Below, in pieces: positions 14,900 to 28,312 of a stretch of DNA of 64,000 nucleotides. The translations under genes and the position numbers were made by a program. The stretch's first letter is position 1. Every line of letters starts with the position of its first letter. The stretch lies in the NCBI RefSeq assembly GCF_028389875.1, contig NC_084676.1, positions 9,672,001 through 9,736,000 of the forward strand, given 5' to 3'. The DNA is from Rhea pennata. Its lineage: Eukaryota; Chordata; Aves; Rheiformes; Rheidae. Under the pieces are notes generated by a model. It worked only from the letters and a program-made list of their open reading frames with translations, searched no databases and was not told the DNA's origin.

Positions 14900-15456
14900 G
14901 ATATCTTCTAGGGAGAGAGGTAGATAGAAACTGATTTATCATGACATTTATTTTGGCTGAACAAATAGTGCCCAACCTCTGCTCCCCAGATCTCCCCTGC
15001 ACCAGGCTAATGTGTAATGCTGTTTCTACAGCCTATGATTGTCACTAGACAACTGCTCGCTAAGGAAGCCGGCGATTCAAACCTTGCCTTGTGACGGGAG
15101 GCAGTGGAGGGGAGAACGCAGTCTGAGTTTTCCAAAGCCCACCATGAAAAGGAGCAGCGCAAATACGGTTAACCCTGCTGTGCACTAAGTCTGGTTTTGT
15201 GTCTCGACCACCCAGGTAGGTGCAGGTTCACACAGAGAGGGAAGCTGCGTAGGAAATGCAGCTTCAGTAAGCACTAACTGGTATTTGGGATATGCATCCT
15301 TGCTGCACTCAGTAAGAAGGCAGCAGTATCTGCTGCTATATAATGCACAATTTAAAAATGCCCATGGCAGCTAGCTTAAAGGGCTTCTGTAAAGAGAAGC
15401 AGGAAATGCTGAATTGAAACAATGCCCTCTCCTGTCATTTGATCTGTGGCAGTTTT

Positions 15457-15506
15457 GTTATGTTTTCAATTGTTACGTTATGTTATATATATGTTATGTT
15501 TTCAAT
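15457..15506 (+). repeat. Short direct repeat GTTATGTTTTCAAT (two copies)
   Basis: A 14-bp word occurs at 15457-15470 and again at 15493-15506, separated by a TTACGTTATG/TATATA-rich spacer. It is a local duplication in AT-rich DNA with no known function. Confidence 0.8.
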
Positions 15507-15784
15507 ACAAAGGAAGAACATCTAAATGCATTCTTGCTTCAAAATCTTTCATTATCCTCAACTTAAAAGATCTAGCAAGTAAACCATTTTTTCCATGTTG
15601 TTTGTGATCTTGGGTTTTTCACAAAAAAACAAAATATGCTGAAATCAGACTTTTTCCATAGTAAGTTTCCATTTTCATGTAAAAAAGAAAAGCACTACAA
15701 AGAAAATCTGCTAAGTCTGTCGTTCAGTTATTTCAGTTCCACATTTCTCTACAGACGTGCTGGAAAACAGATTCTTAAGCCATA

Positions 15785-16400
15785 GAGAGAAAAATCATAG
15801 GGGTAAAAAGCGCTGAGAGACCTTGAGGATTTATTAAATCAGTATCCACTCTATTTTAACCTCCTGTAAATGACATTCAGTGATGGTGATTCCACGATTT
15901 CTGCATACAGTCTCCTAGGCAGAGTGTAGATGGGAATTTTTCTAGGGTCTAGCCTAAATCTTTCTTGCTACAGTTTATTGCTGTGACTTCTTTTCCTATC
16001 GCCCATAAACAGATGAGTTTATTACTCTCCTTTCTGCAAAAACCTCTGTACCTGAAGACCAGTGCCATGAACCCCCCTCAGCCTTGTCTTCTCCGCACAT
16101 ACACTGAACCCAGCCCGCTCGAGCCGGGGCCTTGCACCTCTGTTCTTTTCTGTTGCCATCCTCTCAGATTTCTCCAGCTGCTCTGCACCTTTCCTGAAGG
16201 ATAATTGCCAAACCTGGAAGGACAGTCAAGAGGAAGAATTCCTTCCCCTGCCCTACACATTACATTCCTCTATGATTTCTGCTATTATGTTCGCTCTTTT
16301 TTGGTATTACTTGCCACAGTTGTTCTGTGCTTATGACACAGTACAACCTTCAGGTCCTTTCCCATGCAACACCTCTCTAACTAATAATCCTCTGTCCTCT
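15785..16400 (-). repeat. Ancient CR1-family LINE 3' fragment, antisense
   Basis: The plus strand reads like the reverse complement of an old sauropsid CR1. In order it shows GGTGATTCCACGATTTCTGC, CTCCTAGGCAG, GGTCTAGCCTAAATCT, CTTGCTACAGTTTATTGC, CCCCCCTCAGCCTTGTCTTC and TTTCTCCAGCTGCTC. Past 16200, AGAGGAAGAATTCCTTC and TCAGGTCCTTTCCCATGCAA suggest that the element continues. Divergence is high, so it is an old insertion. Its limits are approximate. Confidence 0.7.
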
Positions 16401-19400
16401 TCTTGTGCAGTCAGAGAGTCCTGCCTAAGCACAGCTCATTACCATCAGATCCATCAATCTTCACATGAAGATCCATCTCTGACAGAGCTACCTTGTGATA
16501 AATACAGCATAAGTCCTAGAGAAAGTCTCATAAGAGAGATTTCTGTGCTTCTTCTTCTTTTAACTAGATTCATCTTCATAGCCTCTGAGTCAGGAGATGT
16601 GGGCACTCAAGTGTGATAAGGTTGGCCCACATTGGGGGCATGAAGCAGACTCACTTGACCCAATTCCTTTCATAAGACACATGCATCTCTGCTGCTTGGG
16701 GTATGAGAACCTGTGACCAAGAGCTATATGCTCATAATGACTTCCTGCAAATTTTCTTGACTAAATTCAAGTTTATTACATGTTGCATCTATTAATTACA
16801 GAGAGGTAAACAGCACTGCTAGCCAGGAACCAGTTCCCCACTGAGAAACAGTGTAAACGATTTGGGAGTCAAAAGAGAACTGGAGGTGCTCTCCACTGTG
16901 AAAATCCTTATGTTCATGGAAGCAAATCATGCACCTTTGTGCACTGGCCTGCAGTGCACCTGAGCTGCTCTTAGACATAGATGTGAAAGGGACGAGGAGA
17001 TGGGATTTGGTGGCACTGAGGAGTGGATCACACCATAGGTAGAGGCCATTGCACATCCAGTGTGCCTGTAAAAGTGGCAAATTTCTGCACATGCCATTTA
17101 TTACCCAGAAAGAAGTCTGCCTTGCGCTGGAAGACACTCGCTGGAAACCCTGATGCAGTGTGATCTTAAAATCTATTTAGGAAAAGTATCTGTACTTATA
17201 ATCAAGCTTGTATATATGAGTGTGGCTTCATGTTCATACATATGGGATGTGTACATTCCTGGCAGTGCAAATGGCATCTCGATGTTGAGATACGAGCACA
17301 TGATCTCACCCTCCTTACGTCGCCAGAGCACACGATACCACATTTATGACAGCCCTGTGCTTCTCCCAGTGATATGCTGGCTGTAGTACAGAGAATACCT
17401 GACCCAGCATGTAGCTTGCCAGAACTAAAACAATTCAATTTAAAAATGTTTTGACAAACTTAGATGACTGAGAAAGAGTATGCAACAGCTTGGTGCTTCA
17501 CGTTTCTGACTGGCTACTTGGTGTCTTCAGTCTGAATTTGTCCTCTTGTGGGACCACAGCTTTACCACACATTATTACACTAAGACACAACTTCACATAC
17601 AGTTATTTACTGTAGGAGTTGAGAAGAGTGTGTTCTCCAGACCATTCCATTCCCTAGACCACTCTGAGCACTGCTGAGGACTTCTGTTATGGCTTTGCAT
17701 TGCTAGGCAAAGCGAGATAGATGAGGAGACAAGTTTACAAGAGAACAGGCTCCAGATAGTCTGGCAGTGTCTCCCCTATTAACAACAGAGCCGCAGAGGA
17801 GATAAGGAGCCCTCGCCTTCCTTAAGTCAAGAAGAAATCCTAATTCACTAGTTGTTTAAAAAGTGTCAAGGGGCAAAGGAATTTAAACTGTAGATAGGTT
17901 TTTACTGTCTACGGAATGCCATTGTAGACAGATGGCAAGAGGAAAGCAGAAGGGATGAAGACCTTTCCCCACAAAAGCTCCACAACAGCTGTGGATAATC
18001 CATTTTGCTGCTATAAAAGGAGAGAAATAAAATTGCTCCATGCTCCATAGAAATTTCTATCAGTGCTCTTGGATTTAAATTATAAATTCTTTTGGGGCAT
18101 CATCAATCCAGTTCTTATTTCTCTATTTAATACAAAGAAGAAAATTTCCTTTCTACACCATCTCCTCTGTGAGTGGTGAAACTCCTGCCCACAGCTCCAC
18201 CCCCATGAAGTGCATGCCCTCCTCCCTGTGCCAGGCTGGAGGAATGTCCTGGGACACAGAGGTCCAGGCTGAAACTGCCTGGACACAAACTCCTGGAGAA
18301 AAGAGGCCGCTTGGGGCAGGCAGGCAGGGACCTGCAGGAAACCTCCTGTGCCTTCTCTGTGCTCATAGCTTCTTGGGTCCTCATGGGTCTCGCAGTGGGA
18401 GCTGAAGTGCATCCTCTCTTCTTCCCTCACTGCAGTGGACCATGCTGTAATGACCAAAATCAGTTATGGGAACATCTCATATCTGATCATAGACCCTGCC
18501 ACCACAACACCCAGCCCTGCCCTCTGCGAATTCTCAGTGAAACACACAACTATCCTGTCTAGCAGTTAGATGTGGGGCTCTGAGGACTCCTGTGAGTGAC
18601 TGGGAGACTAAGGACGGGGCCACAGGGAGATAGCATGCACCTGACCTAAATGGCTTGTTGGAGGTGTTATCTCATCCATTGCTGTCCTGAAGCCGAGAGG
18701 CAGCTCCTGGCCTGGCATCATCAGCAAGAGCTGTGGGGCAGCCCCAGCCCGTGGCATGCAGAGCCACCAGCATCGGTGGGACACACCACTCCCTGTTCCC
18801 TGCCTTCTGCAAACGGCCTGCAGTTGGCTCTGGCAGACAGAGAGCAGCTCTGAAGACCAGGGATTTCATTTTACCGTTTTGTCAGGGTAGTTCCCCTGGA
18901 GTAAGCAGACCCAGTCTGTAGACTGCAATGTGGAGCTGTGAAGGTCTGGCCAGGGTTGTCTTTCACTGAGTGCGCTGCTTGATTCAGTGCTAGCTATGCT
19001 GCATGGCGTCCTGTGCCCGACACTATTTTTGCCTGGGGTTTGAGCTTCAGTGAAGAATGATAATCAGTGTGCACTGTGTTTGCCATTTTTCTTTGCAGAT
19101 GTCTTTGGGGTACTTCTCTTGCTATTGCTGTTTTTAGTTAGGCTTCTTTTTAAGTCTTCTTCACCTATAAATGTTCTTGAGTTCCAAGACAGAGCTTTGA
19201 ACCTCTCCTGGATTCCCTATTTTTGGCTTCTTTATCTTGACTCTCATTACAATTTTTCTTGTTTTTAAATAAACGAAAGCTGTAATAATAAACAACCGGG
19301 GACCCAAGAGTAGTAAAGGATCAGATGTTTGCTAAAGAAGTGGGATGAGGCTGTGGGAGAGAGAGGAACTACCTGGGAAACATTACAGAGCCAAACATCC

Positions 19401-22400
19401 CAGAATACTTCACTGCTTATTGCCAAATAGTGATGCAGCAGAGGAAAGGCAAGGGAGTTATTTGGATAGGGATAAATGCAAATAAGCCAAAGAGAGACAA
19501 CAAATTTGCTGCCACTGTTATCATCCTTGCTAATAATAAATAATACTGAGTGCTCACAGACTGCAGTTCTTTTCATCTTCAAAGTGCCTTTAAGCAAGAT
19601 GCTTGGTTACTGGAATGCCTTCATCAGCATCCAAGCTTCTTCCTTACTGTCTTCTTTGGCCAGATCAATCCTGCTGAGGTGCTGGCAACAGGAATGCCAA
19701 GGTGGCATGGGGAGCAGCAAGCCAGTACAGAAGTACCTGAGCTGGGCTCCCTCACCCTCCACAGCAGCCACCAGACAAGTCAAGAGCTCCAAAAAGTTTC
19801 CCACAGGGCAACCAAGTGAAGGTGATAGGACTAGGAAGGTCTGGACTTAGGCTAGCTCAAATTCAACACATGCAATTTTTAAATTTACACAAGGATTGCA
19901 AAGTAACCTGAAATAGAAATTAGTTTTCAAATCCTGTCTCTGAGTAATTAATGGATACATTCCCTTTCACTCAACAAGAATTGTGGTATCCACACAGGGT
20001 ATTACGGACTGAAAACAGGAGGAATCTGAACATATGTGAGATGCTAGCTAGGTCCCCACTGCTGTCCTCTGGAGGAGGTGATCCTAAGGCCTGTCCTGAA
20101 ACTAAAAGCTCTTTCCCAAATGGGATTGAAACAAAGCGGAAAAGGTTGTTCCATGAAGACAAAGTAGGCATCTTTGCCCAAATCCCTGAATGTCCAGACA
20201 CAGGTCAAGTAGAGAAGCTAAACTTGACACTATCTGGTTCAAGCCATGATGTACCCTGTCCTCCTCTTGACATCGAGTAGTTGCAGCCCTGCTAGTCAAC
20301 ACACACAGTTAAAGAGCCTCTTCTGAGCTGGACAGCCTCCCTGAGACTACTTTAGTGTATGAGATCCTGAGAAAGCTGCTGTGTGCTCAGGAGGTACAGC
20401 TTCCCCCTCACAGACCATCCTAAAGAGATTTGCAGGCTTGACATTGCCGCAGAAGTTGTTCATTCTCCCAGGAGGTTTCAGAGCCTCCTGCACACCCACA
20501 CGAACACCATGCTCTGCACAACCTCCTCCCCTCCTTTTAACTTTGGCTCTTTCGTAAAGGTACTTAGCAATGTTTGCACTTGCTCCAGAACACCCTGACA
20601 AATCAAAGCTCCTTAACCTTCTGCCAATAGCACTCCATCCCAGGAAGAACCAGTGCAACGTAGACCCATGTCTGCATTGACATAATCAGCCTTTGGGAGG
20701 AGTCAACTGTGCCTTAGTGATGCCTGCATGGTCAAAACCACGTGCTATTATTGGAGCTTGCTGTAATAGATGTGGGGATGTGAAGCACTGCAACTGTGGA
20801 GTAAGACTGGGGTGAAGGAAAGGACAGGGGAAGAGGAGCTCAGGTCCTCAGAAGTGTGGAACAGCATCGTCAGAGCAAAACAAAAATCTGTGGAAGTGGC
20901 TGTAAATAGCTGTAAATAAAGGCCTGAGATGAATTGTAGTGCATTGCAAAACTGAACGATAACATGATACAGCTTTGGAAATTAGGGATTCAAGACATAC
21001 CACTTTGTAGGGTGAAAAGAAGGGCTTTTTCTACTAGTTTCTGCAGTATTCACCAAAGAATCTGTTTTAAAGACAGGAAAATATGACAGTAAGGAATACC
21101 TGCAAAAGAAAGGCTTTGGGCTTCCCTGTGCAGAAGCAACCAAACCTTTTTCCAATATAGAAGAAATTTCTATTACACCCTGGTTATGCTCAGCTCTTAC
21201 TTTATTTGAGCAGTCTCCTGATTACACTGCAGTCAGCATGTCCTCATTTGAAATAAGTCTCCAGTTCTGACCAGACCTGCAGATACTTGAGATTTGTTCA
21301 TCACTTTATCACCTGTGTAGTGTACAACCAAGCTGAAAACATTCTGAGACAGGTCTTCCAGCAAAGTCCCAAGGCACTGCTTGAAGGTTGGTTTAAGAGT
21401 TGAGATCAAATTTATTTTTCAAATGTGATTTTACTTCGTTCACCATCGTGAAGAATAATAACCTAAGCCACAAGCTGCATGCAGCAGTCCTGCTTCTATC
21501 TAATCTCATTAGACGTTAATAGAGTCTCTATCTCTTAGCACCAAGGTACAGCGTTTGCTCTCTCACTGGGATTTCCCTGCCAGTATATGCTATTGTGGTT
21601 GTTTCACTTATTGTCTTTCCTAGTTATTGTAATGTCTGTCATTCTTGTAAACTATTAATGACATTAGGCAGCACGTTGAAGTTTTCCCTGCCTTATCTCA
21701 CTCCAGGTCCTTCCTCTCTTAAAGGCAGCTTGAGTGCCCTTATGGTCTCTATTACTTTTAAAAGCAAAAAGAAGACAGTGCCCTGGCTGAGCAAAGTAAA
21801 TCCTGCAAGCAAAACCCTGGACTTGGATGTCACTGTAGATACAGGTCACTTCCTGAGGGAGCATGTGCACTGGAGGAAGGAAAAGAGGAGGCACGGAGAC
21901 AGTTGCGGAGTGTCCCCTTCTGGTCTGGGCCTAGCTTGCCCCCTTTCCCTGGGCGCTACATCTGCAGTCCCTGCACACATGAGCTCTGGGAAGTGATATC
22001 CTGCCCTGGTCCCCATTTATTCATACGAACTGGTGCCCCAGCACTGCTGCCTCCTCTCCCAGTGACAGCACTATGCATTTCTGCTGCTTCTTTTGGGAGG
22101 GGGGGAGGTGTTTCCCACAGATATCCCATCTGGCCCTTAACAGCCAGGCTGTCATTCCCCTTCCAGAGAGTTTTGCCTGAATGATGACTAATTTCAAATA
22201 AAACAAAAGAAGCTCTGCTCCAGACCTTGGGGGTAGATGAACGAGGGGCTTGTCTGAGATGTCCTTCCCAGCTCTGCTGAGGACCAGTTTATCCCAGCAT
22301 CTGCCCTGTCCTCACTGGGAGGCACCAGCAGTGTCTCGTGATCAACAGGACGGATGGGTTGCAATGTGGGCAGCACAGGCCTGGGCAGGATTGAGCCCTC

Positions 22401-25400
22401 ACAGGGCAAATGTAAGGGAACAAGAGCTAGTAGCTCAAGGAAAAGGGAAATCTTCATTTAAGAGAGAAGGAACGGGTGAAAAAGAAGCTGAAATGTGAAA
22501 GTTACTCAAATGTGCTTCTCTTTCGCCCTCCATGTGAGTAGGGGGAGTTGGACTAATACATTTCTCAGATAGTTTCAGCTTCAGCAAATAGGACTGCAGG
22601 ATGATAGCTAACACTAATTCCATTTCAAAAGTAAACACACTTAGTCAGGTTTTTAATCAGTTTGCCATATTAGCCCTCATGATTTCAGCTCTTTTACCAA
22701 AAAAAGCGCCAGCCCCAAATCTTTCTTTTTTAAAAAATAGTTAATTTGAAGAAGCTGGATCTTAATATGGCCCTAATTCTCTTTGATGTTTCCTGTGTAG
22801 TTACTTAGAAGCACAATTTGCTGAGTACAAGGTTTTTTTTCATGCAATGTATAATTACCAACCAGCTTTTATACACTAAACAATGATACCATGGCGAGTT
22901 TAATGACAGTTTATTGGCATCCCATTGTCATGGCATTACAATGTAAAACATCACTGTGGGCCTCCTGTTGTGGTAATTCCAGAACACAAAATTTAACGTT
23001 GCTGTTGAAAAGGCTTTCAACAATTCCAGGAAAAAACATCTCAAATCCCTATGTCAGCATTTCAAAGGCATCTGTATAAATTAAAAATTAACACCTCAGG
23101 AAAGGACAAGTTTACAGCTCCCCAAATATTACATGCAAGATGCATGTTGCATTCAGTTGCAAAATCCTTAGTGAGAAGGGCCCACATCCCTCTTTCTGGC
23201 ATCACTGTAGGGTCTGATCCACCAATTATTTATTTTGCATTATCCATGTGATACATACGAACTCCTTGCTCTGTTTTCTCTGCCGGGAAAGCAGAGCTCG
23301 GGATTTTACAATGCCACACCCTGCTCCTCTGGTTGTGACACCCCATCCGGGTGAGAGGTGTGAGCTGCATATTCCCCCAGAGCTCGCAGCAGAAATCTTC
23401 ACACTCTGCCTCTAGGGAGTGATTAGGCTGAACAGCTGCCTGCATATCCAAAGTGCAAACTGTGCAAGGCAGGGCAGCACAAAGGTGACTTATCTTGCTG
23501 CTATCAACTGCCACAATGGTGCACACCTTATCTACAAAACAGGCCTGCTTGGAACCCTTTACTGTTATTGCTACGGATTGAAGCCGTGAAGTTTTTTGAA
23601 GCAGCAGTCTGGAAAGGGATTATAAGCCATCTCTGAAGCAGAGAAGCTGCAGTCTGTCTTGGGGAAATGCTGGCAAATAAGCAATGTGCCATCACAGCCC
23701 GCCTTAGCTGAAAAGTCAGTGATCTGTTTCCATAAGAGGCTCTGGGTGTCACATAGGCATCTACAATCTCTTTTAAGGATCTGTTGAGGTGGCAGCAGAG
23801 CTGGCATTGGTACAGCCCTGACCTAAAGATATGAGCATGTACAGTTTGCAGAGAACCAAAAACGCTGAGCAAAACCCAGACATTTTTGGGTGTGCTGGCC
23901 CTTCTCCAGGTCTATGTGTCATGAGTCTTCCTCCTTGTGGTGAGGTAAGAGGATGTCTGTGCAGCTTTCCCCGTGTGCTAGTGTTTCTAGAGGATGTAGC
24001 TACACTAGGTTTAAGCTAGCAATCTGGAGCAGAGCAGCCACAGCAGCATAAAGATTTTACAAGATGTGAAACTCGGGAAGGGGTTCATGCAAACAGCTGC
24101 AGCCACTGTGCTACCAGTGCCTGGGCTAAGACAAGTGTGGGTATGTCAGAGCTGCAGCTGCCGCATAGCCATACCCCAAGAGGGACTTGCCTTTCAGTCA
24201 CAGAGAAAGATCTGGACAGATATTGCTGTGACACTGCAGCTGCGAGCTCTCTCCAGTTGTCTACTCCATCCAGCCCCTTTCCACTCCCTCTTTGCAGTGC
24301 TGTATCACTCTTGCTCCATCACATTTTATATTCACAAACTGAGGACAGCCAGGTGACCTGCACTTGCATGCTGATCTTTCCTTCTGCAATGTCTTCTGAG
24401 CACCTGACACCTCCTGAAGATGCTCCAACCTGTTCCTGTTCCTCATCTCTCCTCCATGAAGATGGGGGCTTCACCTCTGCAGGATGCAGCCCTCCTATGG
24501 CTGTGACATCTGCTGTGTCACAAGGAGAGGCTCAGGCACTGTCCTTCAGGGATCAGATCAGTCTCATTTAAGAAAGAAAGGTATAATCTGACACTCCAGT
24601 CTCACACCCATTGGAGGCTAACACAGCTTAAGAGGAAACTGAACGATATCTGATGCTCAAGAGAGCCCTGCTCCATGCTAGAGCACCATAACGTGTAGGA
24701 AGGAGGAGACAAAGAGAGAGCAACCCACTGCACACATGGCATTCAGGAGGGAAGCTCCAGCAGCTGCTCAGGGCTGGGAGTCTGACAACAGTCACAGCTA
24801 CGAACAGAGGATGGTGTCAGGGTTAAGTTGCTAGCTTTAGTTATGGAAAAACAGAACTGGATTCTCTGTTCCACCCTAGATAGCCTTGGTTGTCTCATGC
24901 AAGTCTCTTCACATAGTTTCCTCTTTGAGAAACATAGAACAGCGCTGTCTTATTCCAAGGGAGAACTGCAAATATAACGGGAGGATCTAGTCAAGGCTCT
25001 GTGATTCTGATGGGGTCTAGAAAGGAGAAAGCTAAAGCTCAGCACCTGTTGCATGTAGCTGTGGTATTGCTACATGTTTTTTTTTTTTTCCATTAGTTTA
25101 AAATTTTATCTTCCACAGAGGTCTCCACAGATGACTGCACCCATTTTGCCCTGACTTCACTATGGTTTGTCATCCACGAGTCTCACCCACACATGATGGT
25201 CTCTCATGAACAGCTCATTTTTCTCCTCTAGCAATTACTTCTTTCAGTGATAAGAGTTGTCTAACAGATCAGGAAAATCCTGAAAAGAAAGCAAATTCCC
25301 TTCTTCCTCTGATTTCCTACTTTTCTGATTATTAGTTAGTCATCATTGTGCAAGTAACTCTTGCTTTATTTTATTAAATGTAAACAGAAGCACAAATAGG

Positions 25401-27488
25401 GCTGCTCGTCTTTCATGAGTTGCAATACAGAAGGGATATGATCAACAAGATAATGCAGATAGGATAAGTGCACAGAATATCACACATTCATAAAAGACAT
25501 CTTGACAATTATTTTTAAATCAGCTCTTGTGATCTTTCCCCAACCAGCAAAGATCTTAATACCAGCAACAAGATGATTACTCTGCACTTCTTTGACATGC
25601 CCCTGTGGTAACAGTCAGGGTGGATTATTTACCCTGGCTGCTGTTGAAAGACTTCTGAAACCAGATGTTAAATTTCCTCTGTCTCTAAAAGCAGGTCCAT
25701 GTGGGACATAACCAATGTCCCATCCAAGTACATGGATAACCCAGAATGCAAAGTGGATGAAAGCAAAGAGGAGGAGAGAAAGTGAACTTAATCTTCCACC
25801 AACAGCAAACGGTTTCAAGCAGTGGGCACCTACATGCTTGCAGGTTGTCCCTCTGCCACACTTCCCATTTCTCTTACCCAAATTCTCACCCATCCTTCTC
25901 GCGGTGGGGGGCACAGGGCAAAGCCCAAACCCTTAGCACATCATAAGCAAACCCAACCCAGAAAGGGCCTGTACCTTACAAGCACCCCACAGTGTATTGT
26001 CTGTATTTTCCTTTCTCAAAGTTTTCTATGGAAATCTCCTAGAATTAGGAAGGGCACTGCAAGTCTCAAATACTCAGTCATTTGCTAGCTGTCCTGTCCA
26101 GCCTGTGATTTCTTCCCTGTAGGCCCCTGTAGGCCACTGAGATACAAAGGACTGCAGCTTACAGAAGTCCAGAAATCTTTCTGTGTCCCACACATGCGCG
26201 TATAGCGTAGTGCTGCGATGAACTGTGAGGCAACCTAGGTTGCTCCTTGCTTCCACTCCACCTTCAATAACCATTGAGGCAGGCAAGCACAGTGGTGTCC
26301 TGCAGGTGCTCAGTGGGCTGAACAAGGATGAGCAGTATCCACCACTCCTGAGGAGCTGCTGAGAGATGTGCTTAGGCCTAAACTCTTCCTGTCAAATTTC
26401 AAGCAAATAACTGAGGCATGAAAGTTCTCCTACTTCTCGTTGCTCACAGTAGAGGGAGTCCAGAATGACAAGCTTAATTATTTGCCTAAGGTTAGGTAGG
26501 ACAGACCTGCAATGATATTCTGAGATGCTGAATGGGTCATGTGTCCAGTGGACAGCATTCCCACAGCAATGAATTAAGTCTGCTTTCATCCCAGAAAACA
26601 CTGGCTTCAGAATAAATCCTTGAATATGCCCAATGGAGACAGGCTTTTCTTTAGTTGTCCCTCAGCATCTTTTGGTTTCTAATGCTTAGCACATGCGTGA
26701 TTGTACTAACTGAATTTGATTTAAAAGTCAGCTCGGATTCAGCTTAGATCAGTTCCTTTTCAAAACAGGTCAACTGAGAAAAGCTACCCTAAGATCAACT
26801 CTTATAAGAACTTTTTATAGTTCAAAAAAGTAAACCAAAACAGAAAATGAGCTCCCCCTCTATTTTGGGTATCACAGCTTTCTCTAGTATTTTCCAAACC
26901 TCTCAACATAACTTTCAGTAAAATTTGGACTCTGTGTGTCCCTGTGATATTAGAAAAAGAAAGGTAGAAAATAGAAAATCTAGAAAATAGGTTTGGGGCT
27001 TTTAGTCTCATAGATGCTTTTAAAATGTTTACTTATGGGCTACAGATGAAAAAGCTAAACCTAAAAGCTTAAAAAAGCTAAAAATTTACTGTCTTCACTT
27101 TTGTGTAAAACTGGAATAATTCAGATAAGTGAATAAACTTACAATATTGTGAAAAGCAGAATCTTACTCACTGGCAGGTATGACTAGTAACTATCCATAT
27201 ATAGTTAAGGATAAGCATCAAAGAGAGAAAATACAAGAAACACACAAAAAAAATGCAGTTCAGGAATGTGAATATCTGTATGGAATATGAAAGCAAATCT
27301 CTAATGAGCAAGATGGTAAAGCCTGTGGAGTGAAGGCTCAAGGGAACTGGTGGAAGCCCACCACTGGAGACACTTAAAACTTGACAAGGTAATGCCATGA
27401 GTAACAGATACTGGGAGGAAGATCTTCATGATGTTCAAATCTTCCTCCAGTCAATTCAAGCTTTCCGATCCCCACTGCCTGCTATTAC
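16401..27488. other. Non-coding, nothing recognised
   Basis: Unique sequence of mixed GC. Several frames of 100-145 codons exist (for example at 21.6 and 24.1 kb), with compositions typical of chance frames in moderately GC-rich DNA. None shows known motifs. Confidence 0.55.
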
Positions 27489-28312
27489 AGAATCATGGAA
27501 TCATAGCATCACAGAGGCATCTCCATTTCCCTGGAGATCATCTGGTCCAACCTCCCTGCTCAAACTAAGGTCAGCTACAACAGGTTATTCAAGACTATAT
27601 CCAGTCAGTTTTTGAATGTCTCCAAGGATAAAGACTCCACAACCTCTCTGAGCAACCTGTTCCAGTGTTTGACCACCCTCACAGTGTAACAGTTTTTTTC
27701 TTATGTTTAAACAGGTTTCCTGTATTTCAGTTTGTGACCACTACCTCTTGTCCTGTCACTAGATAACGATGAGAGGAGTCTGGCTCCATCTTCTTTACAC
27801 CCTCTCATCAGATATTTCTACACATTGATAAGATCTCCCTTATCTTCTTTTCTTCAGACTGAATAGTTCACTCAGCCTCTCCTCTCAAGAGAGATGCTCC
27901 ACTCCCTTAACCATCTTTGTGGCCCTTTGCTGGACTTACTCCAGTATGTCCATATCCTTCTACTGGAGAGCCTAGGACTGGACTGAGCACTTCAGATGTT
28001 TCTCATCAGGGCTGAACAGAGAGGATGGATCACATTCCTCAACCTGCTGTGATTGGCCTTCCTAATGCTGCCTGATGCTGTTGGTCCCCCTTACCACAAG
28101 GGCACACTGCTGGCTCGTGGTCAATTTGGTGTCCACCAGGGCCCCCAGGTCCTCTTCTCCAAAGCTGCTTTCCAGCCAGCCAGCCCATAGCCTGTACTGG
28201 TGCGTAGGCTTACTCTTCCCCAGGTGCAGGACTCTGTAACCTTTGCTGAACTTCATGAGATTCCTGTTGGCCAATTTTTCTAGCCTGTTGAAGTCCCGTT
28301 ATATGGCAGCCA
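27489..28312 (-). repeat. CR1 LINE 3' fragment, antisense, 5'-truncated
   Basis: The left end shows the CR1 3' tail in reverse (AATCATGGAATCATAG). The classical reversed CR1 body follows: CATCTGGTCCAACCTCCCTG, TTTTTGAATGTCTCCAAGGA, ACTCCACAACCTCTCTGAGC and onward. On the minus strand, 28062-28274 encodes the degenerate C-terminal part of CR1 ORF2, with the landmark words GYRVLHLGKSKPTHQYRLWA, LESSFGEEDLGALVDTKL and SQQCALVV. No endonuclease or polymerase core is present, so the copy is dead on arrival by 5' truncation. It is the youngest and clearest repeat in the window. The 5' limit, near 28310, was set where similarity fades. Confidence 0.93.

Larger units (their letters stand above)
4296..15784. 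other. Non-coding, only simple tracts and one MIR-like scrap recognised
   Basis: Mostly AT-rich unique sequence. Apart from the A26 and A18 tracts, the 14-bp repeat and the MIR-like scrap at 9.5 kb, I see no supported gene. The longest frames (about 115 codons near 9.7-10.1 kb) do not resemble a protein family. Confidence 0.6.

Noticed and set aside
26395..26545. Possible MIR fragment (AACTGAGGCATG ... TTATTTGCCTAAGG)
   Set aside because: The two matching words are separated by unrelated sequence longer than the MIR spacing allows, so the match may be chance.
28062..28274. Independent small minus-strand gene
   Set aside because: The peptide is the degenerate C-terminal end of CR1 ORF2 and lies inside the CR1 copy.
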